The notes beneath the pieces are model-generated. The model saw nothing but the letters and a program-made list of their open reading frames with translations, had not been told where the DNA came from and did no database searches. From assembly GCA_016191815.1 (NCBI GenBank), contig JACPVI010000024.1, positions 82,878 to 146,877 of the forward strand: a DNA stretch of 64,000 bases, written 5' to 3'. This DNA comes from Myxococcales bacterium (lineage in GTDB: Bacteria; Myxococcota; Myxococcia; Myxococcales; Myxococcaceae). This document shows positions 23,067 through 33,443 of the stretch, piece by piece. The position numbers and the translations under genes are program-made. Numbering within the stretch: position 1 is the first letter of the stretch; every line of letters starts with the position of its first letter.

Positions 23067-24578
23067 CTAGTGCATCGCCGGTGCAGCCTCCGCCGGCGCT
23101 GCCTGGCGGGGGAGCTGCTCGGCCTCGTCATAGGACGGCCGCTTCGTCTTCTCGGCGGCCTTGGAGCGAGAGCCGCGCCTGCGCTCGGCGACCTGCTTTG
23201 CCGCGGCGGAGTTGGGGAACTCCTTGATCAGCAATTGGCAGTAGCGGTCGGACTGCTCGACCATTCCCGCCTTCTCGTAGGCGTCGCAGAGCTTCCTCAG
23301 CGCCTCGGCGCGCTGGTAGCCGGTAGCCTCGCGGCTCAACACCTGGTGGGCGAGCTGGATCTCCTGCTTTATGTCCCCCGCCGCATCGGCTGCCCGCGCC
23401 TGCGAGAGCAAGGACTCCAGGACGACGGTCCGCTGCTTCTCCCGGTCCTCGACCGAGTAGTCCTTCTCGCGGGTGGCGACCTCCGATTGCGGCGCCGCTT
23501 CCTCCGAGGGTTTGGGCCTTGGCATCCCGAGCTCCACCGCGCGCGACGAGGGAGCCGGAGCCGAAGACCACCCCTGGCTCTCGCTCGCCGACGAGGAGCC
23601 GTAGGAGCCGCCGACGTGGATGCCCAGGCTCTGCCGCTGGCTGGACGGAGCGGCAGACTTGGTGGCGAGCTGCGCGCCCGGGGCGGTGCTGCGCGAGTAA
23701 TCGTCATCGGCCTTTGCGCGGCCAGAGGCAACCTCTCCGATGTTCCCCAGGGCGGCGGGCTGCGCCGGGGCAGGAGACGCGGCGGCGAGCCTTTCTTCGG
23801 CGTCCCGGTTGGCCTTCTTCTCGTTCGTCAGATCGCCCAGGTCCTTCTTCCTCCTCGGAGCCTCCTTGTCGGCGAGCGCATCGACCCGCTCCGCCTTCGC
23901 CATCTCCATGCCCTTGCCAGGCTTGTTCTGCTCGTACTGACTGGCCTTGCCGGCCAGCTCGCGCAGCTCTTCGGCCTGCTGCTTGCGCTCGGAGCGCTGG
24001 GCGAGCTGCGGCGAGCTGGGACCGGCGAGCTTCGAGGTGGCGACGGTCTCGCGATCGAGCAGCTGCGCCTCCTCGGCGCCGCGGTCCATCGCCGGCTCGG
24101 CCTGGGCCTGCCCCTCCCACAAAGGCGGAGGTGCGGCAGGGGCCTGTGCCAGCGCAGCGGGTGCCGCGGGCGCGGCCGTTGCCTCAGCGCCCTCCACCGT
24201 GTAGTCGCCCTTCTGCGGCTTGAGCGACACTCGCTCCACGACTTGCACCGTGAGGACCACGAGGAGCGAGGCCGCGGTGGCGCCCGCCAGGGGCCACACG
24301 AGCCTCCGCCACCAGGTCGGCCTGGGCGAAGGGCCCACCGAGGCCCTCCGCGCCGCCTGCTCGGCGTAGGCGAGGAGCGAGTCCAGCCCAACTTCCGGGG
24401 CGGGCTCCTCCGGCAGGCGCGCCATCGTCTGGCGAACTCCCTGGATGGCCGAGAGCGACTGGGCGCACTTGGAGCAGCCCTTGAGGTGGGCCTCGAGAGC
24501 GCGGGCCTCGCCCGGCGGCAGCTCCCCGTAGGCGAACTCGAGGAGCTTGTGCTCGAACTGGTGGACCTGGGGCTTCAT
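23067..24578 (-). CDS. Anti-sigma factor with zinc-finger and long C-terminal region
   Basis: 503 residues. The N-terminal zf-HC2 (ZAS) anti-sigma domain has the zinc ligands in HLKGCSKC (H-x3-C-x2-C). A single transmembrane helix (PLAGATAASLLVVLTVQVV, about 95-115) and a long, low-complexity Ala/Gln/Glu-rich periplasmic region follow. The final ~130 residues are helical and TPR-like (VVLESLLSQARAADAAGDIKQEIQ, ALRKLCDAYEKAGMVEQSDRY). It overlaps the ECF sigma gene by 4 bases (ATGA) and should bind and hold that sigma factor at the membrane until a signal releases it. The periplasmic part is far longer than in most ZAS anti-sigmas. Confidence 0.88.
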   Translation of the reverse strand: MKPQVHQFEHKLLEFAYGELPPGEARALEAHLKGCSKCAQSLSAIQGVRQTMARLPEEPAPEVGLDSLLAYAEQAARRASVGPSPRPTWWRRLVWPLAGATAASLLVVLTVQVVERVSLKPQKGDYTVEGAEATAAPAAPAALAQAPAAPPPLWEGQAQAEPAMDRGAEEAQLLDRETVATSKLAGPSSPQLAQRSERKQQAEELRELAGKASQYEQNKPGKGMEMAKAERVDALADKEAPRRKKDLGDLTNEKKANRDAEERLAAASPAPAQPAALGNIGEVASGRAKADDDYSRSTAPGAQLATKSAAPSSQRQSLGIHVGGSYGSSSASESQGWSSAPAPSSRAVELGMPRPKPSEEAAPQSEVATREKDYSVEDREKQRTVVLESLLSQARAADAAGDIKQEIQLAHQVLSREATGYQRAEALRKLCDAYEKAGMVEQSDRYCQLLIKEFPNSAAAKQVAERRRGSRSKAAEKTKRPSYDEAEQLPRQAAPAEAAPAMH

Positions 24579-25207
24579 CCCGCCACCGTCCTTCCCAGCT
24601 CGGCCAAATCCCCGTCCACTCCCAGCTTCTCGAGCCGCCGCCGCAGGCCCTCCAGCGCGTAGCGCATCCGGCTCTTCACCGTGTTCTCCGGCACCCCGGT
24701 CACCTGGGCGATGTCCTTGAATTGCACTCCGGCGTACTCGCGGAGGATGAACACCTCGCGCTGCTCCTCGGGGAGCGACAAGAGCGCCCGCTCGAGCAGC
24801 GGCCTCAGCCGAGCGTTGTGCGCACCCCGCTCGGGATCGGCGCCACCCACATCGGGCAACAGCTCTCCGAGCAGGCGGCCGTCGCCCTCGTCGCCGGCGC
24901 GGACCGGCGCGTCGAGCGAGTCGGCCTGCCTGTAGCTCTCTTTGCGCGCGCTGTCCACGCAGAGGTTCCTCGCGATGGTGTACACCCAGGTGGTGAACCG
25001 CGCCTTCGGCTCGTATTCGCTCGCGCTGCGCACCACTTTCAACCAGGTCTCCTGCAACAGGTCCTCGGCCCTTTGCTTCTGCCCGGTGAAGCGGAGGATG
25101 AAGTTGAAGACCGGAGTCCGGTGCCGGCGCACCAGCACCTCGAACGCCCGCGCGTCCCCAGACTTGAAAGCGAGCATCAGCTGCTCGTCCGAGGTCTCCG
25201 GTCGCAA
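24575..25207 (-). CDS. ECF-family RNA polymerase sigma factor
   Basis: 210 residues in the sigma-70 family, group 4. Region 2 runs LMLAFKSGDARAFEVLVRRH to LLQETWLKVVRSASEYEPKARFTTWVYTIARNLCVDSAR. Region 4 contains LPEEQREVFILREYAGVQFKDIAQVTGVPENTVKSRMRYALEGLRRRL with its helix-turn-helix. The linker between regions 2 and 4 is longer than average (about 45 residues). It is controlled by the anti-sigma gene immediately downstream. No self-promoter could be identified with confidence. Confidence 0.93.
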   Translation of the reverse strand: MRPETSDEQLMLAFKSGDARAFEVLVRRHRTPVFNFILRFTGQKQRAEDLLQETWLKVVRSASEYEPKARFTTWVYTIARNLCVDSARKESYRQADSLDAPVRAGDEGDGRLLGELLPDVGGADPERGAHNARLRPLLERALLSLPEEQREVFILREYAGVQFKDIAQVTGVPENTVKSRMRYALEGLRRRLEKLGVDGDLAELGRTVAG

Positions 25208-25281
25208 CTACTGTCCCCCGTCGCCGGGGCAAGACTTTTCGACGTCTTGCCCGCTGTAAACGGCCCGGCCCGGCGCCTGAT

Positions 25282-25686
25282 CTACCGGGGCGCTCTCCTC
25301 CGGTAAGTCAGCAGAATGACAGGCAATGCCACTGTTGTCACCAGCGCCGCCTGGACGAGGAGCCATGCGTGGAAGGGCCTCTGGAAGTGCACGAACAGCG
25401 TTCGGCCCACGGCCATCCCGAGGAGGGCTCCGGTGAAGGTGCGAAGGCCGTTCGAGCCCCAGCTCGGCCGAAAGCGCCCGACCGCCCAGTCGGCGAGGGC
25501 GGGCAAGAGCAGGAGCGCCAGCGGTCCATCGAGCGGGGACTCGAGCGGCGCGCTCAGGGCGAGTTGCACGGCGATGGCCGCCAGCGCCACCGGGTAGACC
25601 CCCAGGCAGCGGGCACACAGCCGCACGCGGCCGCAGGCATAGGTGCGGCTTGCCTCCTCGGGCGGGTGGTGGCTCAAAAGGAACAT
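25282..25686 (-). CDS. DUF2085 family membrane protein
   Basis: 134-residue polytopic membrane protein of the DUF2085 type. It has the conserved Cys-rich N-terminal segment YACGRVRLCARCLGVYPVAL followed by hydrophobic helices (VALAAIAVQLALSA, LLLLPALADWAVG, WLLVQAALVTTVALPVILL). The first part of the motif, SHHPPEEASRTY, is also typical. Function is unknown. It is downstream of oppF on the same strand (13-bp gap) and may be the last gene of that operon. Confidence 0.82.
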   Translation of the reverse strand: MFLLSHHPPEEASRTYACGRVRLCARCLGVYPVALAAIAVQLALSAPLESPLDGPLALLLLPALADWAVGRFRPSWGSNGLRTFTGALLGMAVGRTLFVHFQRPFHAWLLVQAALVTTVALPVILLTYRRRAPR

Positions 25687-25699
25687 GCGCCCAGCCAGC

Positions 25700-26700
<1,001 letters not shown>

Positions 26701-26704
<4 letters not shown>

Positions 26705-27705
26705 CGCCCCGCTCCTTCGGCCGCGCGCTCAAAGATGGTCACCGGTCGATGGCAGGCCGCCCATTGACCTTGGCGCTTCTCCTCGAGCAGCGGCGCCGTT
26801 CGGGCGCATTCTTCCGCCGCCCGATCACAGCGGTCGCGAAAGCGGCAACCACGTCGCAGCTCCCAAGGAGCCGGCACCGTCCCGGGGATCGCCACAAGGC
26901 GCGCGCCCCGCTTCGCCGCCGAAGGCAACGACGACAAGAGGCCCGCGGTGTAGGGGTGAGCCGGGTGCGCGAAGAGCGCCTGCACCGGCGCGCGCTCCAC
27001 CACCCGGCCCGCGTACATCACCGCCACCTCGTCGCAGGTCTCCGCCACCACTCCCAGATCGTGGGTGATGAGCACCATCGCCATCCGCCGTTCGGCCTGT
27101 TCCCTCCGGAGCAGCTCGAGGATCTGCGCCTGGACCGTGACGTCGAGCGCGGTGGTCGGCTCGTCGGCGATGAGCAGCGAGGGTCCGCAGGCCAGCGCCA
27201 TGGCGATCATCACCCGCTGCCGCATCCCTCCCGAAAGCTCGTGCGGGTAGGAGCGCGCCCGCTGCCCCGGGTCGGGAATGCCCACCCGCCCGAGCATCTG
27301 TTCGGCAGTCCTGGCGGCGGCGGCCCGGCGAAGGCGCTGGTGCAGTCTCAGCGCCTCGGCCACCTGCTCTCCCGCGCAGAGCACCGGGTTCAAAGAGCTC
27401 ATCGGCTCCTGGAAGACCATCGAGATCTCCCTCCCGCGCACCTGCCGCATCTCCCGCTCCGTCAGACGGAGGAGATCCCTCCCGCGGAAGAGCGCCGAGC
27501 CGGCGACCACTCTCCCGGGAGGGTCCGCCAAAAGGCGCATCACCGAGAGGGCCGCCACCGTCTTTCCGCAGCCCGACTCCCCCACCAGGCCCAGGGTGGC
27601 GCCTTCGTGGACCGAAAATGAGACGCCGTCCACCGCGAGGAAGTCGCCCTCGTCGGAGGAGAACCGGGTGCAGAGCTCCCGGACCTCCAACAATGGCGGG
27701 CTCAT
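26701..27705 (-). CDS. oppD: Oligopeptide/dipeptide ABC transporter ATP-binding protein D
   Basis: 334-residue ABC ATPase: Walker [11 protein letters not shown]-loop [11 protein letters not shown], signature [15 protein letters not shown], Walker [13 protein letters not shown], switch His ITHDLGV. The C-terminal Cys motif ([16 protein letters not shown]) is the one known to hold an iron-sulfur cluster in some DppD/OppD proteins. The start ATG at 27705 overlaps the stop of the MshEN protein by 4 bases. The open frame continues upstream to 28374, but that part is a shadow of the neighbouring gene. Confidence 0.93.
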
Positions 27706-28922
27706 TTCCGCGCCAGCTCGTCCAGGAACTCGAGCTCCTGGATCACGCCCTTCTTGATCAACAGGCGGATCAGCGACGCCACCATCTGCGGCGGACGCAC
27801 CTTCTCCGACTCGAGCCCGGCGGGCTCGCCCCTGGCCAATCGTTCGATGCCCTCCAGCACCATGCGCTCCAGCTCCGACAGCTCGTGAGGGGGTTCCTTC
27901 GAGGTTGGCTCCTGCTTCGCGGGAGCGGTGGCGGGCCCAGGCTCCTGCTTCACCGGAGCTGGGCCTTTCGCAGGCGCGGCCGGCGCAGGCGCGGCCGGCG
28001 GAGGAGGCGAGGCGGCCCGGGCTCCGAGCTGCGCCTCGATGGCGTCGGCGGCGGCGAGGATCGCCCGGGCGGTCGGGCGGCGTATTTCGGCGGGGGCTGG
28101 TCGGCCCGCGGGCGGACTCCCTTCCTCGAGGTCGATCTCCACTCCGCCGGCGGGAGGCTCGCGGGGCCCTGCCGGCGCCTTCACGTCCCACGGGCGCACC
28201 AGCGCTGGTGGCGGAGTGCTCGGAGGCCATGGGGTGGTGAGCGGAGACGCCGCTGGAGGCCACGGCGTGGCCAGGAGCCGGTTCAGCCGGACCTGCGGCA
28301 TCGGGGTGGTCTGAGTGATGGTCGGCAGCCGACCCGGGGCGGGGACCGAGGGCTGGGTCGGGCCGATTTCCCACTCCTGGGGCAGCTCCGGATCAGCAGC
28401 CTTGTCCTTTGGCGCCGCATCCGGGACTTCCCGCGAGGGGACCGGCGAAGGGGTGTCGTCGTCTTCCACCGGCTCGAGCACGTCCAAAGGCTCGCCCGCC
28501 ATCGCCGCGAGCGCTCCGTCCACGTCGTCTTCCGCGGCGACGTGGAGCCGGACCGGCCGGCTGAGCTGGAAGCGCAGCTCGTCGATCGGCTCTTCCTTGG
28601 TGGGGTCCGCCACTGCCACATGGAGGATCTCCGAGCTGCCCTCTTTCTCCACCCGGAAGACCACCATCCGGTGCTCGAGCTGGAACGACGCCGGAACCAG
28701 CCCCGAGACGCCCGGCATCGCCTCGGGCAGCTCGACGAAGGGAAGCTCGTACTGGGTGGCCAGCGCCTTGGCGACGGCGGTGGGCGTCACCTTTCCGGCG
28801 GCCCTCAGGATCTCGCCGAGCCGCTTCTTGCCGCCGGCGCGCTGCTTTGCGAGCGCCGCCTCCACCTCGCCGGATGTGGAGGCGCCCGCCTCGACCAACA
28901 GCTCGCCGATTCTCTTTCGCAT
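27702..28922 (-). CDS. MshEN/GspE-N-domain protein without ATPase domain (second of pair)
   Basis: 406 residues. The N-terminal ~140 residues are a T2SSE_N/MshEN domain with two consecutive 24-residue motifs: [10 protein letters not shown]..(V)EAALAKQ and [10 protein letters not shown]..(V)AKALATQ, the pattern known to bind c-di-GMP in MshE-type proteins. A Pro/Ala-rich, low-complexity linker fills about 150-330. The C-terminus ([40 protein letters not shown]) is a short helical module that also closes the sister protein. No P-loop is present. It is encoded between oppC and oppD, overlapping oppD by 4 bases. Confidence 0.82.
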   Translation of the reverse strand: MRKRIGELLVEAGASTSGEVEAALAKQRAGGKKRLGEILRAAGKVTPTAVAKALATQYELPFVELPEAMPGVSGLVPASFQLEHRMVVFRVEKEGSSEILHVAVADPTKEEPIDELRFQLSRPVRLHVAAEDDVDGALAAMAGEPLDVLEPVEDDDTPSPVPSREVPDAAPKDKAADPELPQEWEIGPTQPSVPAPGRLPTITQTTPMPQVRLNRLLATPWPPAASPLTTPWPPSTPPPALVRPWDVKAPAGPREPPAGGVEIDLEEGSPPAGRPAPAEIRRPTARAILAAADAIEAQLGARAASPPPPAAPAPAAPAKGPAPVKQEPGPATAPAKQEPTSKEPPHELSELERMVLEGIERLARGEPAGLESEKVRPPQMVASLIRLLIKKGVIQELEFLDELARK

Positions 28923-28937
28923 GCAGTCCCGGACAGC

Positions 28938-29660
28938 CTACCGCCGCACCTTGGCGAGGTACTCGTCGCGCGTGAAGACACCCTTCTCGATGAGGAGCTC
29001 GACCATCGCCTTGAGGAGGGCGACCTCCTTGCGCTGCACCTCTTCGACGCTGCGCAACAGCTCGGCCGGGTCCGAAGGGTTCGCGGGGGGAGGAGGCCGG
29101 GCCGCCGGCACGTCGGAGAGCGACACCGGCCTCGGAGGCGGCTTCTCGGGCAAGCCCCGCACCATCGTCTTGCCCTGGGCGTCCACCATCTTGAAGGAGC
29201 CCTCGTAGTCGGTGACCTCGGTCTCTCCTTCGTAGAAGCGGGCGATGGCGCGGGCGATGGAGGTGCGGCCGGCGACCAAGGGCACGATCCGGCAGCGGCT
29301 CACCGCGCGGAGCGTGTCCAAGGCGCGGACGTCCTGCGGCTCGGCCATCGCCACCAGCAGGGTCTTTCCCTCGTCGCGAAGCTGCAGGGGGACCGCGGGG
29401 ATGTCGCGGGCCCTCTCCACCGGGAGCTTGGCCTTCACGTGGGGCGGAATGGCCTCGATCTGATCCAGGCTGGCGGGGGGAATGTTGAGCTGCTTGGCCA
29501 GCGCCTTCACCAGCAAGTCCTCGGTGATGAGGCTCATCCGCACGAGGATCTCCCCGAGCTTGCCGCCCCACTTCTTCTGCTCGGCGAGCGCAGACTTAAG
29601 CTGGCTCTCGGTCAGGACGTTCGCTTTGACGAGCAGCTCGCCCAGCTTGATGGTCGCCAT
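28938..29660 (-). CDS. MshEN/GspE-N-domain protein without ATPase domain (first of pair)
   Basis: 240 residues. The N-terminus carries two back-to-back MshEN motifs, KLGELLVKANVLTESQLKSA..(L)AEQ and KLGEILVRMSLITEDLLVKA..(L)AKQ. The usual beta-rich remainder of the domain follows (LPVERARDIPAVPLQLR, LLVAMAEPQDVRALDTLR). After a Pro-rich linker the C-terminus has the helix VALLKAMVELLIEKGVFTRD, related to the end of its neighbour. There is no ATPase, so this is a stand-alone sensor or adaptor. It lies 62 bp after oppC and 15 bp before the second MshEN gene. Confidence 0.82.
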   Translation of the reverse strand: MATIKLGELLVKANVLTESQLKSALAEQKKWGGKLGEILVRMSLITEDLLVKALAKQLNIPPASLDQIEAIPPHVKAKLPVERARDIPAVPLQLRDEGKTLLVAMAEPQDVRALDTLRAVSRCRIVPLVAGRTSIARAIARFYEGETEVTDYEGSFKMVDAQGKTMVRGLPEKPPPRPVSLSDVPAARPPPPANPSDPAELLRSVEEVQRKEVALLKAMVELLIEKGVFTRDEYLAKVRR

Positions 29661-29722
29661 GGCGTCGCGGGGGATTCTACTGTGCCTTTCGCCACAGTGG
29701 CATTTCCCCGCCGGCCGCCCGG

Positions 29723-30766
29723 CTACTCCTTGAGGCGCGGGTCGAGCGCGTCGCGAAGGCCCTCGCCGGCGAGGTTGAAGGCCGTGACGGTGAGGAAGAT
29801 GGCCAACCCCGGGAAGAGGGTGAGCCACCAAGCCCCGGGGTGGACCACGTAGCGGTGGGCCTGGGTCAACAGCTCGCCCCAGCTCGCGGTGGGAGGGGGC
29901 ACTCCGAAGCCGAGGAAGGAGAGGGCGCTCTCGATGAGGATCGCCCCCGCCACCCCGAAGGTGGCGGCGACCATCACCGGGCCCATCGCGTTCGGCAAGA
30001 GGTGGCGGAGGATGATGCGGGCGTCGCTCGCCCCCAGGGCCCGCGCCGCCTCGACGAACTCCAGCCGCTTGAGCCGCAACACCTCCGCCCGCACCAGGCG
30101 GCAGACGTCGGTCCAGCGGGTGAGCCCGATCACGACCATGATCGGCACCATGCTCTGCACGCGCATCAACCCCAGGACCGCCAAGATGAAGAACAGCGTG
30201 GGGAAGGTCATCATCACCTCGGTGACCCGGGAGACGAGCGCGTCCACCGCGCCGCCGTAGTAGCCGGCGAGCGCCCCGAGCAAAACGCCGATCGCCACGT
30301 AGATGCTCACCGCCACGAAGCCCACGGTGAGGCTCACCCTCGTCCCGTGCACGATGCGCGCGAGCACGTCGCGGCCCAGCTCGTCCGTGCCCAAGAAGTG
30401 CTCTCCGTCGGGGGCCCAGGGCGGCGCCGACGTGGGCTGGGTGGGCTGTTCGGCGTAGGTCTGGAAAGGCCCATAGGGGATCAACGGCTCGATCATCCAC
30501 TCGCCCAGCTCCGGCCTCAGCCTCGAGCGGAGCCGGTGGACGTTCTCGTTTCTGAGCGCCGCCGGATCGGTGAGGTTGGGGAACCAGTGGGTGGCCCCGT
30601 CCACCCGCACCGCCACCGGCTTGTCGGAGGCGAGCTGCTCGGCCATAAGCGCCATCAGGAACATCACCGCGAGCACGCCGAGCGCCACAAGCGACAGCCG
30701 CCTGCGCCTTAGCTGGCGCCAAACCCGGAAGAGGGGGCCGCCTCGGAGCTTTTGGGCCGCGCTCAA
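29723..30766 (-). CDS. oppC: Oligopeptide/dipeptide ABC transporter permease C
   Basis: 347-residue permease. The first helix (LVALGVLAVMFLMALMAEQLA) is followed by a periplasmic insertion of about 100 residues, longer than in typical DppC/OppC and containing WFPNLTDPAALRNENVHRL. The BPD_transp_1 core then has five further helices. The EAA loop, which contacts the ATPases, is EAARALGASDARIILRHLLPN. The end is typical: GEGLRDALDPRLKE. It overlaps oppB by 4 bases. Confidence 0.92.
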   Translation of the reverse strand: MSAAQKLRGGPLFRVWRQLRRRRLSLVALGVLAVMFLMALMAEQLASDKPVAVRVDGATHWFPNLTDPAALRNENVHRLRSRLRPELGEWMIEPLIPYGPFQTYAEQPTQPTSAPPWAPDGEHFLGTDELGRDVLARIVHGTRVSLTVGFVAVSIYVAIGVLLGALAGYYGGAVDALVSRVTEVMMTFPTLFFILAVLGLMRVQSMVPIMVVIGLTRWTDVCRLVRAEVLRLKRLEFVEAARALGASDARIILRHLLPNAMGPVMVAATFGVAGAILIESALSFLGFGVPPPTASWGELLTQAHRYVVHPGAWWLTLFPGLAIFLTVTAFNLAGEGLRDALDPRLKE

Positions 30767-31752
30767 CTGGCGACCTCCACCCGGATCCGCGGATCCACCA
30801 CCGCGTAGAGCACGTCCGACAGGAGCACCGACGCCATGGTGAAGAGCGCCACCAGGGTGGTGACCCCCATCACCATCGGGTAGTCGCGATGGAAGATCGC
30901 GTCGAAGGCCAAAAGGCCCATGCCCTGGATGCCGAAGATGCGCTCGACGATCACGCTCCCGCCGACCAGGTGCGGCAGCATCAGCCCGAGCAGGGTGACC
31001 ACCGGGATGATGCTGTTGCGGAACGCGTGGCGAAAGACCACCGTCCGCTCGGAGAGGCCCTTGGCCCGCGCGGTCCGGATGTAGTCCTGCCGGATGACCT
31101 CCAGCATCCCGGTGCGCATGTAGCGGCTGACCGACGCCAGGGAGGCGTAGCTCAGGCAGAACACCGGCAACACCAGATGCCAGGCGAGGTCCGAAAGCTT
31201 GGCGGCGAGGCCCATCGCGGCGAAGCCCTCCGAGGTGAGCCCCTGGAGCGGGAACCAGTCCAGCGCCCTCCCGCTGGAGAAGGCGAGCAGGAGCATCACC
31301 GCCACCCAGAAGGACGGCATCGAGTAGAGGGCGAACAGCGCCACCGTCACCGCCCGCTCGAGCCAGCCTTTGCGCACCGCCGAGTACACCCCGATCGGCA
31401 CCGCCACCAGGTAGGCGAAGAAGAGCGCCAGGGTGGAGAGCAGGAGCGTCTTCGGGAGCGACTCGGCGATCTTCTCCGTCACCGGCCGGTGGTCCTGCGT
31501 GGAGTGGCCGAAGTCCAGCCGCACCACCTTCGACAGCCAGCGGCCGTATTGGACGTAGAGCGGCAGGTCCAGTCCGTGGGCCTGTCGAAAGCGGTCGATC
31601 GTCTCCTGCGAGGCCGAGCCCGGCAATGGCGAGTCGGTCTCGATGAGCAGCGGATCCCCCGGCGCCAGGTGGCCGATCGCGAAGGTCAGGAGGGTGATCC
31701 CGAAGAAGGTCGGGATCATCATCAGCAGTCGTTTGAGGAGGAATCGCGCCAA
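30763..31752 (-). CDS. oppB: Oligopeptide/dipeptide ABC transporter permease B
   Basis: 329-residue DppB/OppB permease. It starts MARFLLKRLLMMIPTFFGIT, the typical first helix, followed by the GDPL region (LAPGDPLLIETDSPLPG). It has the core helices LLSTLALFFAYLVAVPIGV and FALYSMPSFWVAVMLLLAF, an EAA loop YIRTARAKGLSERTVVFRHAFRNSI and the end YAVVDPRIRVEVAS. With C it forms the inner-membrane channel. It is 2 bp after oppA. Confidence 0.94.
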   Translation of the reverse strand: MARFLLKRLLMMIPTFFGITLLTFAIGHLAPGDPLLIETDSPLPGSASQETIDRFRQAHGLDLPLYVQYGRWLSKVVRLDFGHSTQDHRPVTEKIAESLPKTLLLSTLALFFAYLVAVPIGVYSAVRKGWLERAVTVALFALYSMPSFWVAVMLLLAFSSGRALDWFPLQGLTSEGFAAMGLAAKLSDLAWHLVLPVFCLSYASLASVSRYMRTGMLEVIRQDYIRTARAKGLSERTVVFRHAFRNSIIPVVTLLGLMLPHLVGGSVIVERIFGIQGMGLLAFDAIFHRDYPMVMGVTTLVALFTMASVLLSDVLYAVVDPRIRVEVAS

Positions 31753-31754
31753 GG

Positions 31755-33443
31755 CTACTTCGAAGGCTGGATCCAGGTTTTCCTAAGGTCGTACCAGGCC
31801 AGCGAGGGCTTGATGCCCCGGACGTGCTTCTTCACCGCGTCGAGGTAGGGGCGGTTGGTCATGAAGAGGTAGACTTGGTCTTCGTACAGCCGCCGGTGCA
31901 GGCGTCGCTCCAGCGCGTTGCGCTTCTTCCGGTCGAACTCCACCCGGATCTCCTCCAACAGCCGGTCCACCTCGGGCTCGGCGTAGGAGACGTAATTCGA
32001 GCCGCCCTTGCTCTGGCTGGAGTGGAAGATCTGGAAGTTGTCCTGCTGCGGGTCGAGGCTGGACCAGCCCATGCTGGCGGCGTCGAAGTCGTGGGCCCGC
32101 ATGCGGGCGATGTACACCGGCGTCTCGGCCTTCTCGATGTCCATCTCGATGCCCACCTTCCTGAACTCCTCCTGGAGCAGGGGCACCAACTTCCCCATGC
32201 GGACCGAGTAGGGGTTGTTGAGGAAGGTGAACTTGAAGGGCACGCCCTCCTTGTCGAGGACCCCATCGCCGTTGGTGTCCTTCCAGCCCGCTTCGGCGAG
32301 CAGCCGCTTCGCGCCCGCACGGTCGTACGGGAGCCTCTCCACCGTCGAGTCGCAGCTGTCGGATTCGCGGTAGTAGGGGCAAGTGGTGGGCAGCTCGAGC
32401 CCGAGGTCGATGTTGTCCCGCACCGACTCGGTCGGGTACAGCCGCGCCAGCGCCTCGCGCACCCGGCGGTCCTTGAAGAAGGGTCGCTCCTCGTTCCAGC
32501 CGATCCAGAAGTAGATGTTCTCGAGGAAATAGATCCGGTGGTAGCCCTCCACCGCCCAGGCGTTCTTGGCATCGCCGCTCTCGATCGACTTCCACACCGC
32601 CGGCTGGATGAGCGTCATCAGGTCGAACTCGCCCCGCTCCCACAGCTGGGTGGCCACGGTGTGGTCCTTCACGATGCGCACCACCAAGCGATCGAGGTGC
32701 GGCCGCTTGCCCCAGTAGGAGTCGTTCCGGTCGAAGGTGATGGCCTTCCCGGTCTCCCAGGACACGAAGCGGAAGGGCCCGGTCCCGATCGGGGAGCGGT
32801 TGACGGGCAGGGTGTTGAAGTCGCCCTCGAGGGCCGAGGCCGGCATCACCGCCATCGAGGTGAGGAAGTTCCGGTTGGCGAGGAAGTAGGGCTTCTTCCA
32901 GCGGACGACGAAGGTGTAGTCGTCCGGCGCCTCGTAGCTCTCGAGGTCGGTGAAGTAGCTCCTCAGGTTGGTGGTGAGGTTCTGAAGGTCCAGCACCGCC
33001 TCGAGCACCGCCTTCACGTCCTTCGAGGTGAAGGGCTCGCCGTTGTGGAACTTCACCCCCTTGCGCAGCCTCACCGTGAGGACCTTGTGGTCGGGGCTCT
33101 CGGTCCACCCTTCGGCCAACAAGGGCCGAAGCTCGTAGGCCGGGTGGGTGTCGCGGTCCAGCTCGGCGAGGGCCTCGTAGACGTTCCCGGTGAGGTACTT
33201 GATCATCCAGCCCTCCGCCATCTGGTCGTGCAGGCGGTTGAGCCCGGCCGGCTCGGACCAGATGCGCACGGTGAAGGCCCCTCCGTTCACCGGCGCTCCG
33301 AGCTGGACCTCGAGGGGAAGCTCCCCACGCTTCCACGTCTCCGCGGGCACCACCGCGGCCGGGGCGGGCGGCGCGGGCTTCTTCTCCTTCTTGCAGGCGG
33401 CCAGGACCAGCAGCGCCCCACACGCGGCGATGGCTGCTCTCAC
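31755..33443 (-). CDS. oppA: Peptide ABC transporter substrate-binding lipoprotein
   Basis: 562 residues of the SBP_bac_5 family. The GTG start at 33443 overlaps the preceding stop (GTGA) and gives a lipoprotein signal (IAACGALLVLAAC followed by KKEKK). Family blocks include LAEGWTESPDHKVLTVRLRKGVKFHNGEPFTSKDV, NRSPIGTGPFRFVSW, and FNTLPVNRSP. It binds peptides (or another SBP_5 ligand such as a metal chelate) outside the inner membrane and delivers them to the B/C channel. Confidence 0.92.
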   Translation of the reverse strand: MRAAIAACGALLVLAACKKEKKPAPPAPAAVVPAETWKRGELPLEVQLGAPVNGGAFTVRIWSEPAGLNRLHDQMAEGWMIKYLTGNVYEALAELDRDTHPAYELRPLLAEGWTESPDHKVLTVRLRKGVKFHNGEPFTSKDVKAVLEAVLDLQNLTTNLRSYFTDLESYEAPDDYTFVVRWKKPYFLANRNFLTSMAVMPASALEGDFNTLPVNRSPIGTGPFRFVSWETGKAITFDRNDSYWGKRPHLDRLVVRIVKDHTVATQLWERGEFDLMTLIQPAVWKSIESGDAKNAWAVEGYHRIYFLENIYFWIGWNEERPFFKDRRVREALARLYPTESVRDNIDLGLELPTTCPYYRESDSCDSTVERLPYDRAGAKRLLAEAGWKDTNGDGVLDKEGVPFKFTFLNNPYSVRMGKLVPLLQEEFRKVGIEMDIEKAETPVYIARMRAHDFDAASMGWSSLDPQQDNFQIFHSSQSKGGSNYVSYAEPEVDRLLEEIRVEFDRKKRNALERRLHRRLYEDQVYLFMTNRPYLDAVKKHVRGIKPSLAWYDLRKTWIQPSK

